Below are positions 33,621 through 44,362 of a DNA stretch of 64,000 nucleotides, piece by piece; positions within the stretch are counted from its first letter, which is position 1; the number at the start of each line of letters is the position of its first letter. Below the pieces are notes generated by a model. That model did no database searches. It had not been told where the DNA came from and was given only the letters and a program-made list of their open reading frames with translations. This stretch comes from an uncultured Bacteroidota bacterium (GTDB lineage Bacteria; Bacteroidota; Bacteroidia; Flavobacteriales; Flavobacteriaceae): NCBI GenBank assembly GCA_902604715.1, contig CACLAD010000006.1:1-64000 (forward strand), read 5' to 3'. The position numbers and the translations under genes are program-made.

Positions 33621-34478
33621 TTAATCTTTTTTTATTCTTTCTAATAGAATAACTATTACAAAACCTAAAATAACAAGAGATATTGATAAGAGGAAATTAA
33701 GGTTTGACAATTCTGTAGAAAAACTTTTATTCCAAGGCCATACCTTTTCAATTGATCCAATTACTAATCCTAACATAATAGTGTAAGTGGTATTCCTATG
33801 TTTATTAAACAGATACTTTAGAATTCTGCTAAAACCCAATAATCCGATTAATGCACCAGAAATAAATGTAAAGATTACAATCATTTCTAAATTATCAAGT
33901 GACTTAACTAAATATGCATAAACCCCTAGAATTACAAGTATTAACGAGCCTGATATGCCTGGTAAAATCATTGCAGATGAGGCAATTACACCTGAAAATA
34001 AAATATACAATAAACTTATCTTATCAGTCTCATAAACAGAGAATGACGATAAGAAATAAGAAAAGATTATTGATATAATTAAAAAAAAGATGTTTAAACT
34101 ACTCCATTGGTTTACTAATTTATAAATAACATTTACTGTTGCAAATATTAATCCCAGAAAAAATGACCAAATAAACAAAGGAAAGCTTTCCAAAAAATTG
34201 GCTGAAATTTTTACAAAAGAAATTAAGCTAATTCCAATTCCTGAAACAAGTGCTAATAAAAAGTTTCCGTTTAATTTTTTCCAAAAAGGGTTGAAACCTT
34301 TTTTAAGTTCAAAAAAAAGGCTAAGTTTCAATTCGCTAATTGATCTGATTAATTCTTCATAAATACCTAATAATAAAGCAATTGTCCCACCAGATATCCC
34401 AGGCATTGCATCTGCAGCACCCATAAAAATTCCCTTAAAAAACAATCTTATATAATCAAATGTATTTCTACTTCGCAT
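33621..34478 (-). CDS. DUF368 (PopT-like) membrane protein, copy 2
   Basis: KGIFMGAADAMPGISGGTIALLLGIYEELI and SAMILPGISGSLILVILGVY. Confidence 0.9.
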   Translation of the reverse strand: MRSRNTFDYIRLFFKGIFMGAADAMPGISGGTIALLLGIYEELIRSISELKLSLFFELKKGFNPFWKKLNGNFLLALVSGIGISLISFVKISANFLESFPLFIWSFFLGLIFATVNVIYKLVNQWSSLNIFFLIISIIFSYFLSSFSVYETDKISLLYILFSGVIASSAMILPGISGSLILVILGVYAYLVKSLDNLEMIVIFTFISGALIGLLGFSRILKYLFNKHRNTTYTIMLGLVIGSIEKVWPWNKSFSTELSNLNFLLSISLVILGFVIVILLERIKKD

Positions 34479-34498
34479 ATTAAAATTCTAGTGTTAAA

Positions 34499-35557
34499 CT
34501 AGTAATTTTTTATTGAAGTTTTGGACAAGCAGTTTAAATATATTTTCCAGTATTTAGATTTTTCTTGATTTAGCTTGATTGCTTTCTCAATATATTCTAT
34601 CGCCCTTTTGAATTTTTTTTCTCTGTAATAAAACATTGATAGCCTAAAAAAAGCTTTATCCATATTTGGGTCATTGTTTATACACTTATAATAATAGTTC
34701 AGCGAATTTTCAAAATCATACTTCTTCTCAAAGCAAAATGCTATCCTAAATAGGGCATAAGATGAATTGGGATTAATAGAAATTATTTCTTTGTAATTAT
34801 TAATAGCTTCATCATATTTTTTCATCTTTTCTAATAATTTGCCTTTATCTATGTAAGGACTTGTGAATGAATCATCTGAAAAAATAGAATAATCAAATGC
34901 TGCAATTGCTTCATTATACATTTTAACTTTAACATAACTTTTACCTAGATTATGCCATCCAATTTCGCTGTAGGGGTTTTTAGATAAATATTCCTTAAGG
35001 AAAACTATTAGCCCATTGTTATCTCTAATCATTTCATAACAATAGAGAATATTATAGAGAGCACTGTGGTCAAGATAATCGTAGTTTAAACTTTTCTTAA
35101 AATAATAACTAGATTTTGAAAAGTTTTCTATAAATAAATATTCTATTCCGATCTGATAAAATAATTCGCTTTTTCTTCTATAATTATTTATAATACTCTT
35201 TAGTAAAGAGATTGATTTATTATGTTTTTTTTGCTTCGAAAGAATGCTAGACTTTAGAATTATCGCTTCATAATTATTGTTTTCAATCATCAGTATAGAA
35301 TTTACTAAATCCAAAGCGCTGTCTAGTTTGTCTTCTTGAATAAAGATTTCAATTTCAAATAAGCATAAATTAGTATTTGACGGATGTTGACTTAATGATA
35401 GCTTGAGTGCTTTTTTTGCATATGCTAATTTCCCGGAATCTATGTAAAATGAAATAATATTTTCAAACTCCAAAGAATCAAAGAAAAGAACTCTATTTTC
35501 CTTAACCATTTTTTCGAATTTACTTACCGAAAGGTTTATGTCATTAACATTATCCAT
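34499..35557 (-). CDS. Tetratricopeptide repeat protein
   Basis: Multiple TPR motifs (e.g. IGWHNLGKSYVKVKMYNEAIAAFDYSI; AFFRLSMFYYREKKFKRAIEYIEKAIKLN). Confidence 0.9.
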   Translation of the reverse strand: MDNVNDINLSVSKFEKMVKENRVLFFDSLEFENIISFYIDSGKLAYAKKALKLSLSQHPSNTNLCLFEIEIFIQEDKLDSALDLVNSILMIENNNYEAIILKSSILSKQKKHNKSISLLKSIINNYRRKSELFYQIGIEYLFIENFSKSSYYFKKSLNYDYLDHSALYNILYCYEMIRDNNGLIVFLKEYLSKNPYSEIGWHNLGKSYVKVKMYNEAIAAFDYSIFSDDSFTSPYIDKGKLLEKMKKYDEAINNYKEIISINPNSSYALFRIAFCFEKKYDFENSLNYYYKCINNDPNMDKAFFRLSMFYYREKKFKRAIEYIEKAIKLNQEKSKYWKIYLNCLSKTSIKNY

Positions 35558-35647
35558 TTTAAATCATCTTTGTGTTAAAAATAAATATGATTTGTTTTAA
35601 AATGAATCAGTGGATTTTAAACTTCTTAACAAACTAATTAACACCTA

Positions 35648-36772
35648 TTAGATTGTATCTAGTATATTTAGAATGATATCACAGCCCTCTTCAATTTCCT
35701 TTTCAGAGATAGTTAGAGGTGGAGTAATTCTAACAGCTCTTTTTTCGATTAAAAGCCAGAAAAGAATTAAACCTTTATTTTTAGCCTCTAAAACTAATTT
35801 ATTTGCAATTTCAGAATCATTCATAATCAAACAAAGCATTAATCCAACTCCTCTTATTTGGCTGATTAGCTTATGATTTAATTTTTGTCTGAAAAGTTTT
35901 TCTTTTGACAAAGTACTTTCCATTATTTTAGAATCTAATACAATTTTTAAAGTTTGAAGTGCTGCTGCAGTAATTACTGGGTTTGCTCCAAATGTAGTTA
36001 TATGACCAAGAATTGGATTTACATGAAGAACATCCATTAATTTTTTAGAGCTTGTAAATGCTCCTATTGGAATTCCACCACCCAGACCCTTTCCGTACAC
36101 AATTATATCAGGTACACAATAAAAATTTTCAAAACCAAATAATTTTCCTGTTCTTCCAATTCCGGTTTGAATCTCATCTAATATCAATAAAGCACCAACT
36201 TCTTTACATTTTTTTTTCACCGAGCTTAGGTATCCTTCGGCAGGTAAAATGAACCCGGCACTACCTTGAATGGTTTCTAAAATAACACACGAGGTTTTTT
36301 CGTCAATTTTGTGAATATCTTGAAATGAGTTAAAGTCTATAAACTCTACATCAGGTATTAGTGGCTCAAATGGTTTTTTTCTTTCATCTAAACCCATTAA
36401 TGTTAGTGCCCCCATGGTACTTCCATGATAAGCATTCTTTGCAGCAATTATTTTCTTTCTGCCAGTATGCCTTCTAGCTAATTTCATTGAACCCTCTAAT
36501 GCCTCTGTACCAGAATTTGTAAAATATGTGCAATTTAGACTTTCAGGTAAATTTTTGGCCAATAATTTTGCTAAATCAAGAGAAGGTTTGGTAATAAACT
36601 CGCCATAAACCATTACATGCATGTATTTTTGAGATTGACTGCTGATTGCATTTATAATTTCTTCATTGCAATGCCCAACACTGCAAGCTGAGACCCCAGC
36701 AACAAAATCTAAATATCTATTATTATCGTTGTCATAAATATAACTCCCCTTGGCTCTAGAAACCTCTATCAT
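35648..36772 (-). CDS. Class III (acetylornithine/ornithine-type) PLP aminotransferase
   Basis: YTNSGTEALEGSMKLARR, LILDEIQTGIGRTGKLFGFE, YGKGLGGGIPIGAFTSS. Confidence 0.93.
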   Translation of the reverse strand: MIEVSRAKGSYIYDNDNNRYLDFVAGVSACSVGHCNEEIINAISSQSQKYMHVMVYGEFITKPSLDLAKLLAKNLPESLNCTYFTNSGTEALEGSMKLARRHTGRKKIIAAKNAYHGSTMGALTLMGLDERKKPFEPLIPDVEFIDFNSFQDIHKIDEKTSCVILETIQGSAGFILPAEGYLSSVKKKCKEVGALLILDEIQTGIGRTGKLFGFENFYCVPDIIVYGKGLGGGIPIGAFTSSKKLMDVLHVNPILGHITTFGANPVITAAALQTLKIVLDSKIMESTLSKEKLFRQKLNHKLISQIRGVGLMLCLIMNDSEIANKLVLEAKNKGLILFWLLIEKRAVRITPPLTISEKEIEEGCDIILNILDTI

Positions 36773-36829
36773 AAGCGGATAGGGAGTAGTTTGGGCTTGA
36801 TATTTTTTAAAATCTGAGTTAATAATTTT

Positions 36830-38440
36830 TTATTCTAGGTTTTTGATTTTAGTGAATTGGAATTTTTTATCCTCTATAAAAAGATCATCAATTGTTTTTA
36901 TAATTTCATCTTCCCTAAAAAAGAATCCTTTTAATAATTTATCATTTTCATTAAATTCATCCTCGGGGTAAACATTTCCATCAATTTGATTGATTTTTGT
37001 GAATGTATCTATATTTTGTTCCGTAATTGAAATTTTTATTTTTGCTGATTTGGATTTATCTATACCTATCAGTTCATTTTCAGAATTTCTTAAATAGTAT
37101 ACAGATTCAGCATTTTTAATAATATCAACTTCTTTTAATTTACCGTCAATGAAATTTCCGTTTAGTCTTTTTCCAGAAATCTGATTAAAACCAATTTCTA
37201 GTGTATCCTTCTCTATGATAAAAGCATTGTCAAAGACGAAAAGAGAATCAATTATGTTCTTATCAGTGTCAAATTTGATATGAATAGAGTCACCTGTAAT
37301 TTGACTTTTGTTACTCCAAAGAACTGGCTTTTTAATTTTTCTTGATCTTTCATTAAAGTCATTTTGTTTATTTATCAATTGGGCAATTCCCGTTAATTGA
37401 CTAAAATGAATGGAGTCACATTTTCCGCTTAGATTATTTCTTAAAATTTTACCATTCATGAAAGCTCTAATAATTTGTTCATTTTCTTTTCCGGTAATAA
37501 TTATGGATTCGCCGTGAATGTATGTCGTATCCTTTTCCTTGAATGAGGCAATAAGTGCTCTTTTTTTTACAAACATCGAATCAATACTCCTATGAATTTC
37601 AGCATAGTGACCTGTTGTTAAAGTTTTATTTATTGTATCTAAAATTTTTATATTATTTGTTGCAGACGCATAATTTTTAGACTGGTCAAAATATATACTA
37701 TCACCGTTAATTTTATATTCTTCGAAATCTATTTTAGAATTCTTTATAAAATAACCATTATCATTTTCGGTGTCATAGAATCCGATTTCACAATAGATTT
37801 TTGAATCATCTGTGATAATGTCAGTCGGACCAAAGAAATATGACTTTCCCGATTCGGTATAATAGTTTAAGACATCTGAATATATATTATATTTTGGGGT
37901 TCTCAAATCAACTTCTTTTTCAAAACGATATTTTTTTTCCTTGGCAAAAAAAGTTCCTCTTAGGCTGTATATAGTATCGTTGATATTCCTGATAAGTTTC
38001 CCCTTGTTTGTATAAAATCCTTCTTGTAAATTTCTGTCAAAATATATTGATTCAGTGTATAAATCAGATTCAGGTTCATTTAAAATAACATCACCTTTAG
38101 CAAAAACTAAACGGGTATCTCCATTATATTCTAGATAATTAGCTTTTAAGTTAAGTGTATCGCCTTGCTTGAGTGAAACCTCCCCATAGGCTTCAATAAA
38201 ATTTCTACCCTCATAAAAAAAAGCCTGATTACATGTCATTAAAACCCCATCATGAGATATAAGTACTTTATCATTTTTATCTCTTGTTAAAACAGATGCA
38301 TCTGGATACTTGACTTTATCTTTTTCAAAGAAACCAGCTCTTTCAATTTTTATTTTTGTTTTTTCTTGTGCCTTCACATTTAGAAAAATGCATGAACTAA
38401 AAAAAACGATAATGATTAAGAAGAAGGATTTTTTCACCAA
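36830..38440 (-). CDS. OstA-like / LptA-type organic solvent tolerance protein
   Basis: Signal peptide; beta-rich OstA-like pattern (LTCNQAFFYEGRNFIEAYGEVSLKQGDTLNLKANYLEYNGDTRLVFAKGDVIL). Confidence 0.82.
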   Translation of the reverse strand: MVKKSFFLIIIVFFSSCIFLNVKAQEKTKIKIERAGFFEKDKVKYPDASVLTRDKNDKVLISHDGVLMTCNQAFFYEGRNFIEAYGEVSLKQGDTLNLKANYLEYNGDTRLVFAKGDVILNEPESDLYTESIYFDRNLQEGFYTNKGKLIRNINDTIYSLRGTFFAKEKKYRFEKEVDLRTPKYNIYSDVLNYYTESGKSYFFGPTDIITDDSKIYCEIGFYDTENDNGYFIKNSKIDFEEYKINGDSIYFDQSKNYASATNNIKILDTINKTLTTGHYAEIHRSIDSMFVKKRALIASFKEKDTTYIHGESIIITGKENEQIIRAFMNGKILRNNLSGKCDSIHFSQLTGIAQLINKQNDFNERSRKIKKPVLWSNKSQITGDSIHIKFDTDKNIIDSLFVFDNAFIIEKDTLEIGFNQISGKRLNGNFIDGKLKEVDIIKNAESVYYLRNSENELIGIDKSKSAKIKISITEQNIDTFTKINQIDGNVYPEDEFNENDKLLKGFFFREDEIIKTIDDLFIEDKKFQFTKIKNLE

Positions 38441-38441
38441 T

Positions 38442-39713
38442 TTATCTAAATAATGTTTCTTTTCTATCAGGTCCTACTGAAACAATAACAATAGGAATAT
38501 TTAACTGTGTTTCCAGAAAATTAATATAGTTATTTAAGTTATTAGGTAAGTCATCAGCTGATTCAAGCTTTCTTAAATCTTCAGACCAACCTTGAAACTC
38601 TTCATAAATTGGTTCAAGTGAACTGTCAGAAAGGTCATATGGAAGATTTTCAATTACTTGACCTCTATATTTGTATTTTGTACAAACGAGTACTTTATCA
38701 AAACCACTCAATACATCAGTCTTCATCATCATCAACTTTGTAACTCCATTAATTTTACATGCATATTTAAGCGCTACTAAATCTAACCACCCACATCTTC
38801 TTGGCCTTCCAGTAGTTGCTCCAAATTCATTTCCAATTTTACTCATTTTTTTACCACATTCATCAAATAGTTCGGTGGGAAATGGTCCAGAACCAACTCT
38901 GGTAGTGTAGGCTTTAAAAATTCCAAAAACATCATTTATGGAATTTGGAGATATCCCTAGGCCAGTACAAGCACCAGCAGCAGTTGTGTTTGATGAGGTG
39001 ACATAGGGATAGGTACCAAAATCAATATCTAGCAAAGAGCCTTGGGCACCTTCAGCTAATATGGATTTATCCGTTTCTTGAGATTCAAACAATAAATTTT
39101 CTGAATCAACAAAATTGATTTTTCTCAGCTTTTCAATAGCATCAAAAAATTCAGATTCTAAATCCTCAAGACTAAAATCAAGCTCAACATTATAAAAATT
39201 AATTAATTGTTGATGTTTTTTTGAAAGCTCATAATATTTTGTTTTCCAATTCTCATTTTCTAAATCCCCAACTCTGAAGCCATTTCTTCCCGTTTTATCC
39301 ATATATGTTGGGCCAATTCCTTTCAATGTTGAACCTATCTTATTTTTTCCTTTAGATTTTTCACTTGCCGCATCAAGAAGTCTATGAGTTGGTAGTATTA
39401 AGTGTGCCTTTCTTGAAATAAATAAAGTTTTGCTTATGTCAACATTTTCTGCTTTAATATTTTCAATTTCTTTATTTAAAATAACCGGGTCAATTACAAC
39501 ACCATTACCAATAAGGTTTATTTTTTCCTTGTGAAATATTCCAGATGGAATAGTATGTAGAACATATTTTTTTTCGTTAAACACAAGGGTGTGACCAGCA
39601 TTTGGGCCACCCTGGAATCTGGCTATTATATCATACTTAGATGTTAAAACATCAACAATTTTGCCTTTACCTTCATCACCCCACTGAAGTCCTAATAATA
39701 AGTCAACCGCCAT
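38442..39713 (-). CDS. purA: Adenylosuccinate synthase
   Basis: LLLGLQWGDEGKGKIVDVL, GGPNAGHTLV, GPTYMDKTGRNGFR. Confidence 0.98.
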   Translation of the reverse strand: MAVDLLLGLQWGDEGKGKIVDVLTSKYDIIARFQGGPNAGHTLVFNEKKYVLHTIPSGIFHKEKINLIGNGVVIDPVILNKEIENIKAENVDISKTLFISRKAHLILPTHRLLDAASEKSKGKNKIGSTLKGIGPTYMDKTGRNGFRVGDLENENWKTKYYELSKKHQQLINFYNVELDFSLEDLESEFFDAIEKLRKINFVDSENLLFESQETDKSILAEGAQGSLLDIDFGTYPYVTSSNTTAAGACTGLGISPNSINDVFGIFKAYTTRVGSGPFPTELFDECGKKMSKIGNEFGATTGRPRRCGWLDLVALKYACKINGVTKLMMMKTDVLSGFDKVLVCTKYKYRGQVIENLPYDLSDSSLEPIYEEFQGWSEDLRKLESADDLPNNLNNYINFLETQLNIPIVIVSVGPDRKETLFR

Positions 39714-40163
39714 TTATTTTGTATTATTTTTTTTTCCATAGAAGTATAATGAATGACTGTCAATTGTCACATCAAATACTTCTTCTATTGTCTCTTTAAT
39801 TGTATTTATTCTTGGATCACAAAATTCAATTACTTCATCTGAATTACTAAGGATTAAATGATCATGCTGTTTATTGAAATAGCACTTTTCATATGAAGCC
39901 TGGTGGTCATTTGAAAATTGGTGTTTTCTGACTAGTGAACATTCTAGTAAAAGTTCAATAGTGTTGTATAGAGTAGCTCTTGATACTCTATATTTTTTAT
40001 TTTTCATTTTGATATATAGAGACTCAATATCAAAATGAAACTTAGTTTCATAAACTTCCTTAAGAATTGCATATCTCTCAGGAGTTTTTCGATAACTTTT
40101 TTTTTCTAAAAACTCTGTAAATACATCCTTTACTATATTCTGATTATCAATATTTTTTGACAT
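39714..40163 (-). CDS. Fur-family transcriptional regulator
   Basis: [46 protein letters not shown]. Confidence 0.92.
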   Translation of the reverse strand: MSKNIDNQNIVKDVFTEFLEKKSYRKTPERYAILKEVYETKFHFDIESLYIKMKNKKYRVSRATLYNTIELLLECSLVRKHQFSNDHQASYEKCYFNKQHDHLILSNSDEVIEFCDPRINTIKETIEEVFDVTIDSHSLYFYGKKNNTK

Positions 40164-40178
40164 TATTAACTTCTTTAT

Positions 40179-42398
40179 CTATGTTCTTTTGATTTTATCA
40201 ATTCCGTTTAAAACTTTAAGTTTCTTAATAAGATTATTAACTTCTAAATTTGATTTTACTGAGATAATTATATTACCCACAAATGTATTTCCAGCGGTCT
40301 CAAAATTAAGTCTTTTCATATTAATATTCATATTTTCTGAAATGACTTTTGTTATATTATTTAAAAGACCGAGTTTATCAATTCCTGTTATATTAATTTG
40401 TACTGTGAATTTTTCTTGTGAGGAATCGATCCATTTAGCTTTTATGATTCTATAGTCATAATTTGATTGAAGACTTACAGCATTTGGACAATCTTTTTTG
40501 TGAATCTTAATCCCATCATTTATTGTTATGAATCCAAAGACTTTATCCCCTGGAATAGCATTACAACAAGGTGCATTTTTGTAATCAAGTTTTTCTTCAT
40601 CGTTTCCAAAAACTAGTAAATCATACTTTGAAGTTATCTCATCCTGATTAACGTCGTCAATTTTTATATCACTGTTTCTTGAAATCTTTTTTCTGATGTA
40701 ACTAATAAATTTATTACTTCTGGAAGCAACAAATTTCTTTAATTTTTCATTATCAATAGTGTTAATTCCTACTCTGTAGAATAAGTCTTGGCTTGTGTTA
40801 AGTTTAAAATATTTTTGAAGCTCAGTAACTATACTGTCATTGAAATTAATTTTAAGAGATTTAAGTTTTCTTCTGAGGATTTGTTTACCATTGTCAGCTA
40901 AAAGTTTCTTTTCTTCATTTAAAGTGGCTTTAATCTTTGATTTTGCCCTTGCAGTAGTAGCATAATCTAGCCAGTTAGCGTTGGGTTTTATCTTATCTGA
41001 AGTTAAAATTTCAACTCTATCACCACTAGACAATTCTTTGTTTAATGGCACTAACTTTCCGTTTACTTTTGCTCCTCTAGTTTTTATCCCAACTTCAGTA
41101 TGTATTGCGAATGCAAAATCTAAAGGTGTAGCCCCTTTTGGAAGAGATTTTAGATCACCAGTTGGAGTAAAGACAAAAATTTCTTTTGAGTATAAATTTA
41201 ACTTGAACTGCTCAACAAAATCAACAGCATTAGTTTCAGAATTTTCTAATGCCTCCTGTAATTTATTAATCCAGGAATCCAAATTATCATTAGAATCATC
41301 CTTTTGCTTATATTTATAATGTGCAGCATAACCCTTTTCAGCGATTTCATCCATTCTTTCACTTCTAATTTGAACTTCTACCCATCTGCTCTTAGGACCA
41401 ACGACCGTAATATGTAAAGCTTCGTAACCTGTAGACTTGGGAGCAGAAATCCAGTCTCTTAATCTAGTGGGATTGGGGGTAAAATGATCGGTCACAATTG
41501 AGTAAATTTTCCATGCTACAAACTTTTCTTTTTCAAGCTTTGATTTGTAAATAATTCTAACAGCAAATTTATCATACACTTCTTCAAAAGAAATGCCTTG
41601 TCTAATCATTTTATTATTAATTGAAAAAATAGATTTTGTTCTTCCCTTTATATTGTATTTAAGTTTTTCTTTTGTTAATGTTGAACTAATAATCGAGTTA
41701 AATTTTTTAATGTATTTGTCCTGATCTTTTTTACTTTCAATAAGTTTTTCCGAAATCTCATGATAAGTATCAGGGTCAGTATATTTTAGTCCAAGGTCTT
41801 CTAATTCAGTTTTTATATTGTATAATCCGATTCGGTGAGCTAGTGGGGCATAAATGTATAATGTTTCAGATGCTTTTTGAATTTGTTTTTCATAAGGCAT
41901 ACTTGATAAAGTTTGCATATTATGAAGTCTGTCGGCAATTTTAATTATAATAACCCTAACATCCTCGTTAAGAGTGAGTAGCATTTTTCTGTAATTTTCA
42001 GCTTGAATTGAAACATCAGAATATCCCTTAGTGTTTAGTTTTCCAATTTTGGTTAAACCGTCAACAATTTTTGTAATATTTTCCCCAAATTCATTTTTAA
42101 TTTTTTCAAGAGTATGATCTGAATTATCTTCAACTACATCATGAATTAGTGCAGCTGCTATTGAAATCGCATCTAATCCAATTTCAGCGGCAACAATTTT
42201 TGCAACTGCAATAGGATGGAAAATGTAGGCTTCTCCAGATTTTCTTCTTTGGTGTTGATGAGCATCAACAGCATAATCAAAAGCTTTTCTGATTAGTTTC
42301 TTATCCTCTTTACTGAGAGATTGGTAACTAATTCTTAAAAGTTCTTTATATTCCTTTGCCAGGGCTTTCTTTTCTATTTTTATTTCCTGAGTTGGCAT
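40179..42398 (-). CDS. RelA/SpoT family bifunctional (p)ppGpp synthetase/hydrolase
   Basis: HD domain (AALIHDVVEDN, DRLHNMQTL), synthetase RLRDWISAPKSTGYEALHITV, TGS and ACT domains. Confidence 0.96.
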   Translation of the reverse strand: MPTQEIKIEKKALAKEYKELLRISYQSLSKEDKKLIRKAFDYAVDAHQHQRRKSGEAYIFHPIAVAKIVAAEIGLDAISIAAALIHDVVEDNSDHTLEKIKNEFGENITKIVDGLTKIGKLNTKGYSDVSIQAENYRKMLLTLNEDVRVIIIKIADRLHNMQTLSSMPYEKQIQKASETLYIYAPLAHRIGLYNIKTELEDLGLKYTDPDTYHEISEKLIESKKDQDKYIKKFNSIISSTLTKEKLKYNIKGRTKSIFSINNKMIRQGISFEEVYDKFAVRIIYKSKLEKEKFVAWKIYSIVTDHFTPNPTRLRDWISAPKSTGYEALHITVVGPKSRWVEVQIRSERMDEIAEKGYAAHYKYKQKDDSNDNLDSWINKLQEALENSETNAVDFVEQFKLNLYSKEIFVFTPTGDLKSLPKGATPLDFAFAIHTEVGIKTRGAKVNGKLVPLNKELSSGDRVEILTSDKIKPNANWLDYATTARAKSKIKATLNEEKKLLADNGKQILRRKLKSLKINFNDSIVTELQKYFKLNTSQDLFYRVGINTIDNEKLKKFVASRSNKFISYIRKKISRNSDIKIDDVNQDEITSKYDLLVFGNDEEKLDYKNAPCCNAIPGDKVFGFITINDGIKIHKKDCPNAVSLQSNYDYRIIKAKWIDSSQEKFTVQINITGIDKLGLLNNITKVISENMNINMKRLNFETAGNTFVGNIIISVKSNLEVNNLIKKLKVLNGIDKIKRT

Positions 42399-42403
42399 AT
42401 CTT

Positions 42404-42443
42404 AAAATTAGCATAAAGAAGATTAATAGGCAATTTCTTTATG
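42404..42443 (-). promoter_or_regulatory. Putative relA/spoT promoter region overlapping a 9-bp inverted repeat
   Basis: Inverted repeat cataaagaa (42412-42420) / ttctttatg (42435-42443). Minus strand reads TTG-N20-TAATTTTA just upstream of the relA/spoT ATG. Confidence 0.35.
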
Positions 42444-42457
42444 TAATATTTAAGAAC

Positions 42458-43246
42458 CTATCTATTAAAGTTGTATTGCCTGTTTATCTCATATAAAGTA
42501 ATTGCAGCTGAAACAGAAACATTGAGTGAATCAACTAAACCTAGCATGGGAATTTTTATTAACTCATCAGAATTGTTTGACCAAAATTTTGATATTCCCG
42601 AACTTTCAGAACCTAAAACTATGGCTGATGAATTCCCAAATTTAATTTTTTCTAAACTATTTTTTGATTTGAGAGATGTTGCATAAATTTTAAATTTATG
42701 TTCTCTTAAAAAATCAAGAGTATTTTCTGATTCCATACTTACAATATTAAGAGAAAATACTGAACCCAAACTTGATCTTATCAGATTTGGGTTATATAAA
42801 TCACATTTTTCATTATTAATAATAATTAAATCAACATCAGCCGAATCACAGCTTCTCAAAATAGCGCCAATATTACCGGGTTTTTCAATTCCGTCAAGAA
42901 CAATTGCTAAATTGTTTTTACCCTCGTCTAATTTTAAATTATTATTTTTTTGAAATACAATTGCTACTACACCCTCTGTTGAGCTCCTGAAGCTTATTTT
43001 TGAGTAAATATCATTATTTACCTCAATTATCTCCGAATCATATCTAGATTTGATAGCTTTTGGATCAACTATATTGGGATTACAGTAGATTTTTTCTATT
43101 AAATATCCATTTGAAAATGCCATTTCAAGCTCCCTTTTACCCTCGACAACAAAAGACTTAGATTCTTTTCTTGATCGAGGTTTATTGGCGAGCTTTATAA
43201 GTTTTTTTATATCCTTATTTTCTGAACTGGTTATTCTTTTATTCAT
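42458..43246 (-). CDS. TrmH/SpoU-family RNA methyltransferase
   Basis: LAIVLDGIEKPGNIGAILRSCDSADVD, AIVLGSESSGIS, IPMLGLVDSLNVSVSAAITLYE. Confidence 0.94.
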   Translation of the reverse strand: MNKRITSSENKDIKKLIKLANKPRSRKESKSFVVEGKRELEMAFSNGYLIEKIYCNPNIVDPKAIKSRYDSEIIEVNNDIYSKISFRSSTEGVVAIVFQKNNNLKLDEGKNNLAIVLDGIEKPGNIGAILRSCDSADVDLIIINNEKCDLYNPNLIRSSLGSVFSLNIVSMESENTLDFLREHKFKIYATSLKSKNSLEKIKFGNSSAIVLGSESSGISKFWSNNSDELIKIPMLGLVDSLNVSVSAAITLYEINRQYNFNR

Positions 43247-44312
43247 TTGCCTGAAATTTATATTTCAAAATTAACGAAATACTTTCATTATAATTTTTGA
43301 TTCCAGATTGAATATTGTTTTGTTTTAGGTATATATCATAGCTTTTTTTTGAAACTTCCTCTATTTTTCCTTCATAATTTTTCCAAAATTTATTTATTTC
43401 AACAAAATCCTTAATTATACCTTTGTTTATTCTCTGCAGTAAATATTTGTATTTTTCATAATCAAATTTGGACAGCTCATTTAAGCATAATCTCAATGCA
43501 TAGGATAGTCCACAATATTTTAGATATTCATCATCACTACTAATTAACATTAAATAGGAAATAAAATTTGCATCTTTCTCACTTGCTATACCCAATTGAT
43601 GTGCTATTTCATGATTAATTACAAATATTAAACTGGTTGAAGGAATTTTGTAATTAATATTTGCTTCATTAGTGAAAGGATTAATATATCCACTGAATCC
43701 CATATAGGTTAGGGGTAAACTAAATAATGACTTTTTCACCGAAATATTTTTGTAGTCAGATTTGATAATTGGTATTTTTTCTTCAAGCTTATCAAAGTTA
43801 TTTTTTGAAATTTCAACATTTTGTTTAAAACTATATTTATTGATTGGTCGAACACTGTCATTTTTAAATAGAAAAACATGTTTCTTATTAATTGTATCGA
43901 TTATATTTTCTGTAAAGGTTATTAATTCACTTTTTTCGAAATCACCACTAATTTCAAGATGATCTTTGATTGGAATTCTTTTGTAATTTAAACCCCAAAG
44001 CACATAAAAAAGGAATATAAAGACAAAGGCTGATGAGCCAAGATTTAAAAGAATATTTTTATTGCTTTTAATTCCAAAGAATATAAAATAAATCAAGCTT
44101 ATAATCATAAATAGATATAACAAATCTCCAATAGGAATGCTAATCCACCCAGTCATAAGTCTTAATTTTTCAGAAATAAATAAATAAAAAAAATCAGAGT
44201 AGTATTTTTCTACAAATGGATTACCAACTTCAATGTTTTTAATAATTATTAACATTGGTAATAAATTCAGTGAGAAAGCTAACTTTAATTTTTTCATATT
44301 TAAATAATACAA
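43239..44312 (-). CDS. DUF3810-like membrane protein with zinc-metalloprotease-like motif
   Basis: N-terminal TM segments; FVINHEIAHQLGIASEKDANFISYL. Confidence 0.75.
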   Translation of the reverse strand: MYYLNMKKLKLAFSLNLLPMLIIIKNIEVGNPFVEKYYSDFFYLFISEKLRLMTGWISIPIGDLLYLFMIISLIYFIFFGIKSNKNILLNLGSSAFVFIFLFYVLWGLNYKRIPIKDHLEISGDFEKSELITFTENIIDTINKKHVFLFKNDSVRPINKYSFKQNVEISKNNFDKLEEKIPIIKSDYKNISVKKSLFSLPLTYMGFSGYINPFTNEANINYKIPSTSLIFVINHEIAHQLGIASEKDANFISYLMLISSDDEYLKYCGLSYALRLCLNELSKFDYEKYKYLLQRINKGIIKDFVEINKFWKNYEGKIEEVSKKSYDIYLKQNNIQSGIKNYNESISLILKYKFQANE

Positions 44313-44362
44313 ACGAAATTATAAATTTATTATTCGTTAATTTTGTAAAAATATGATTAATT

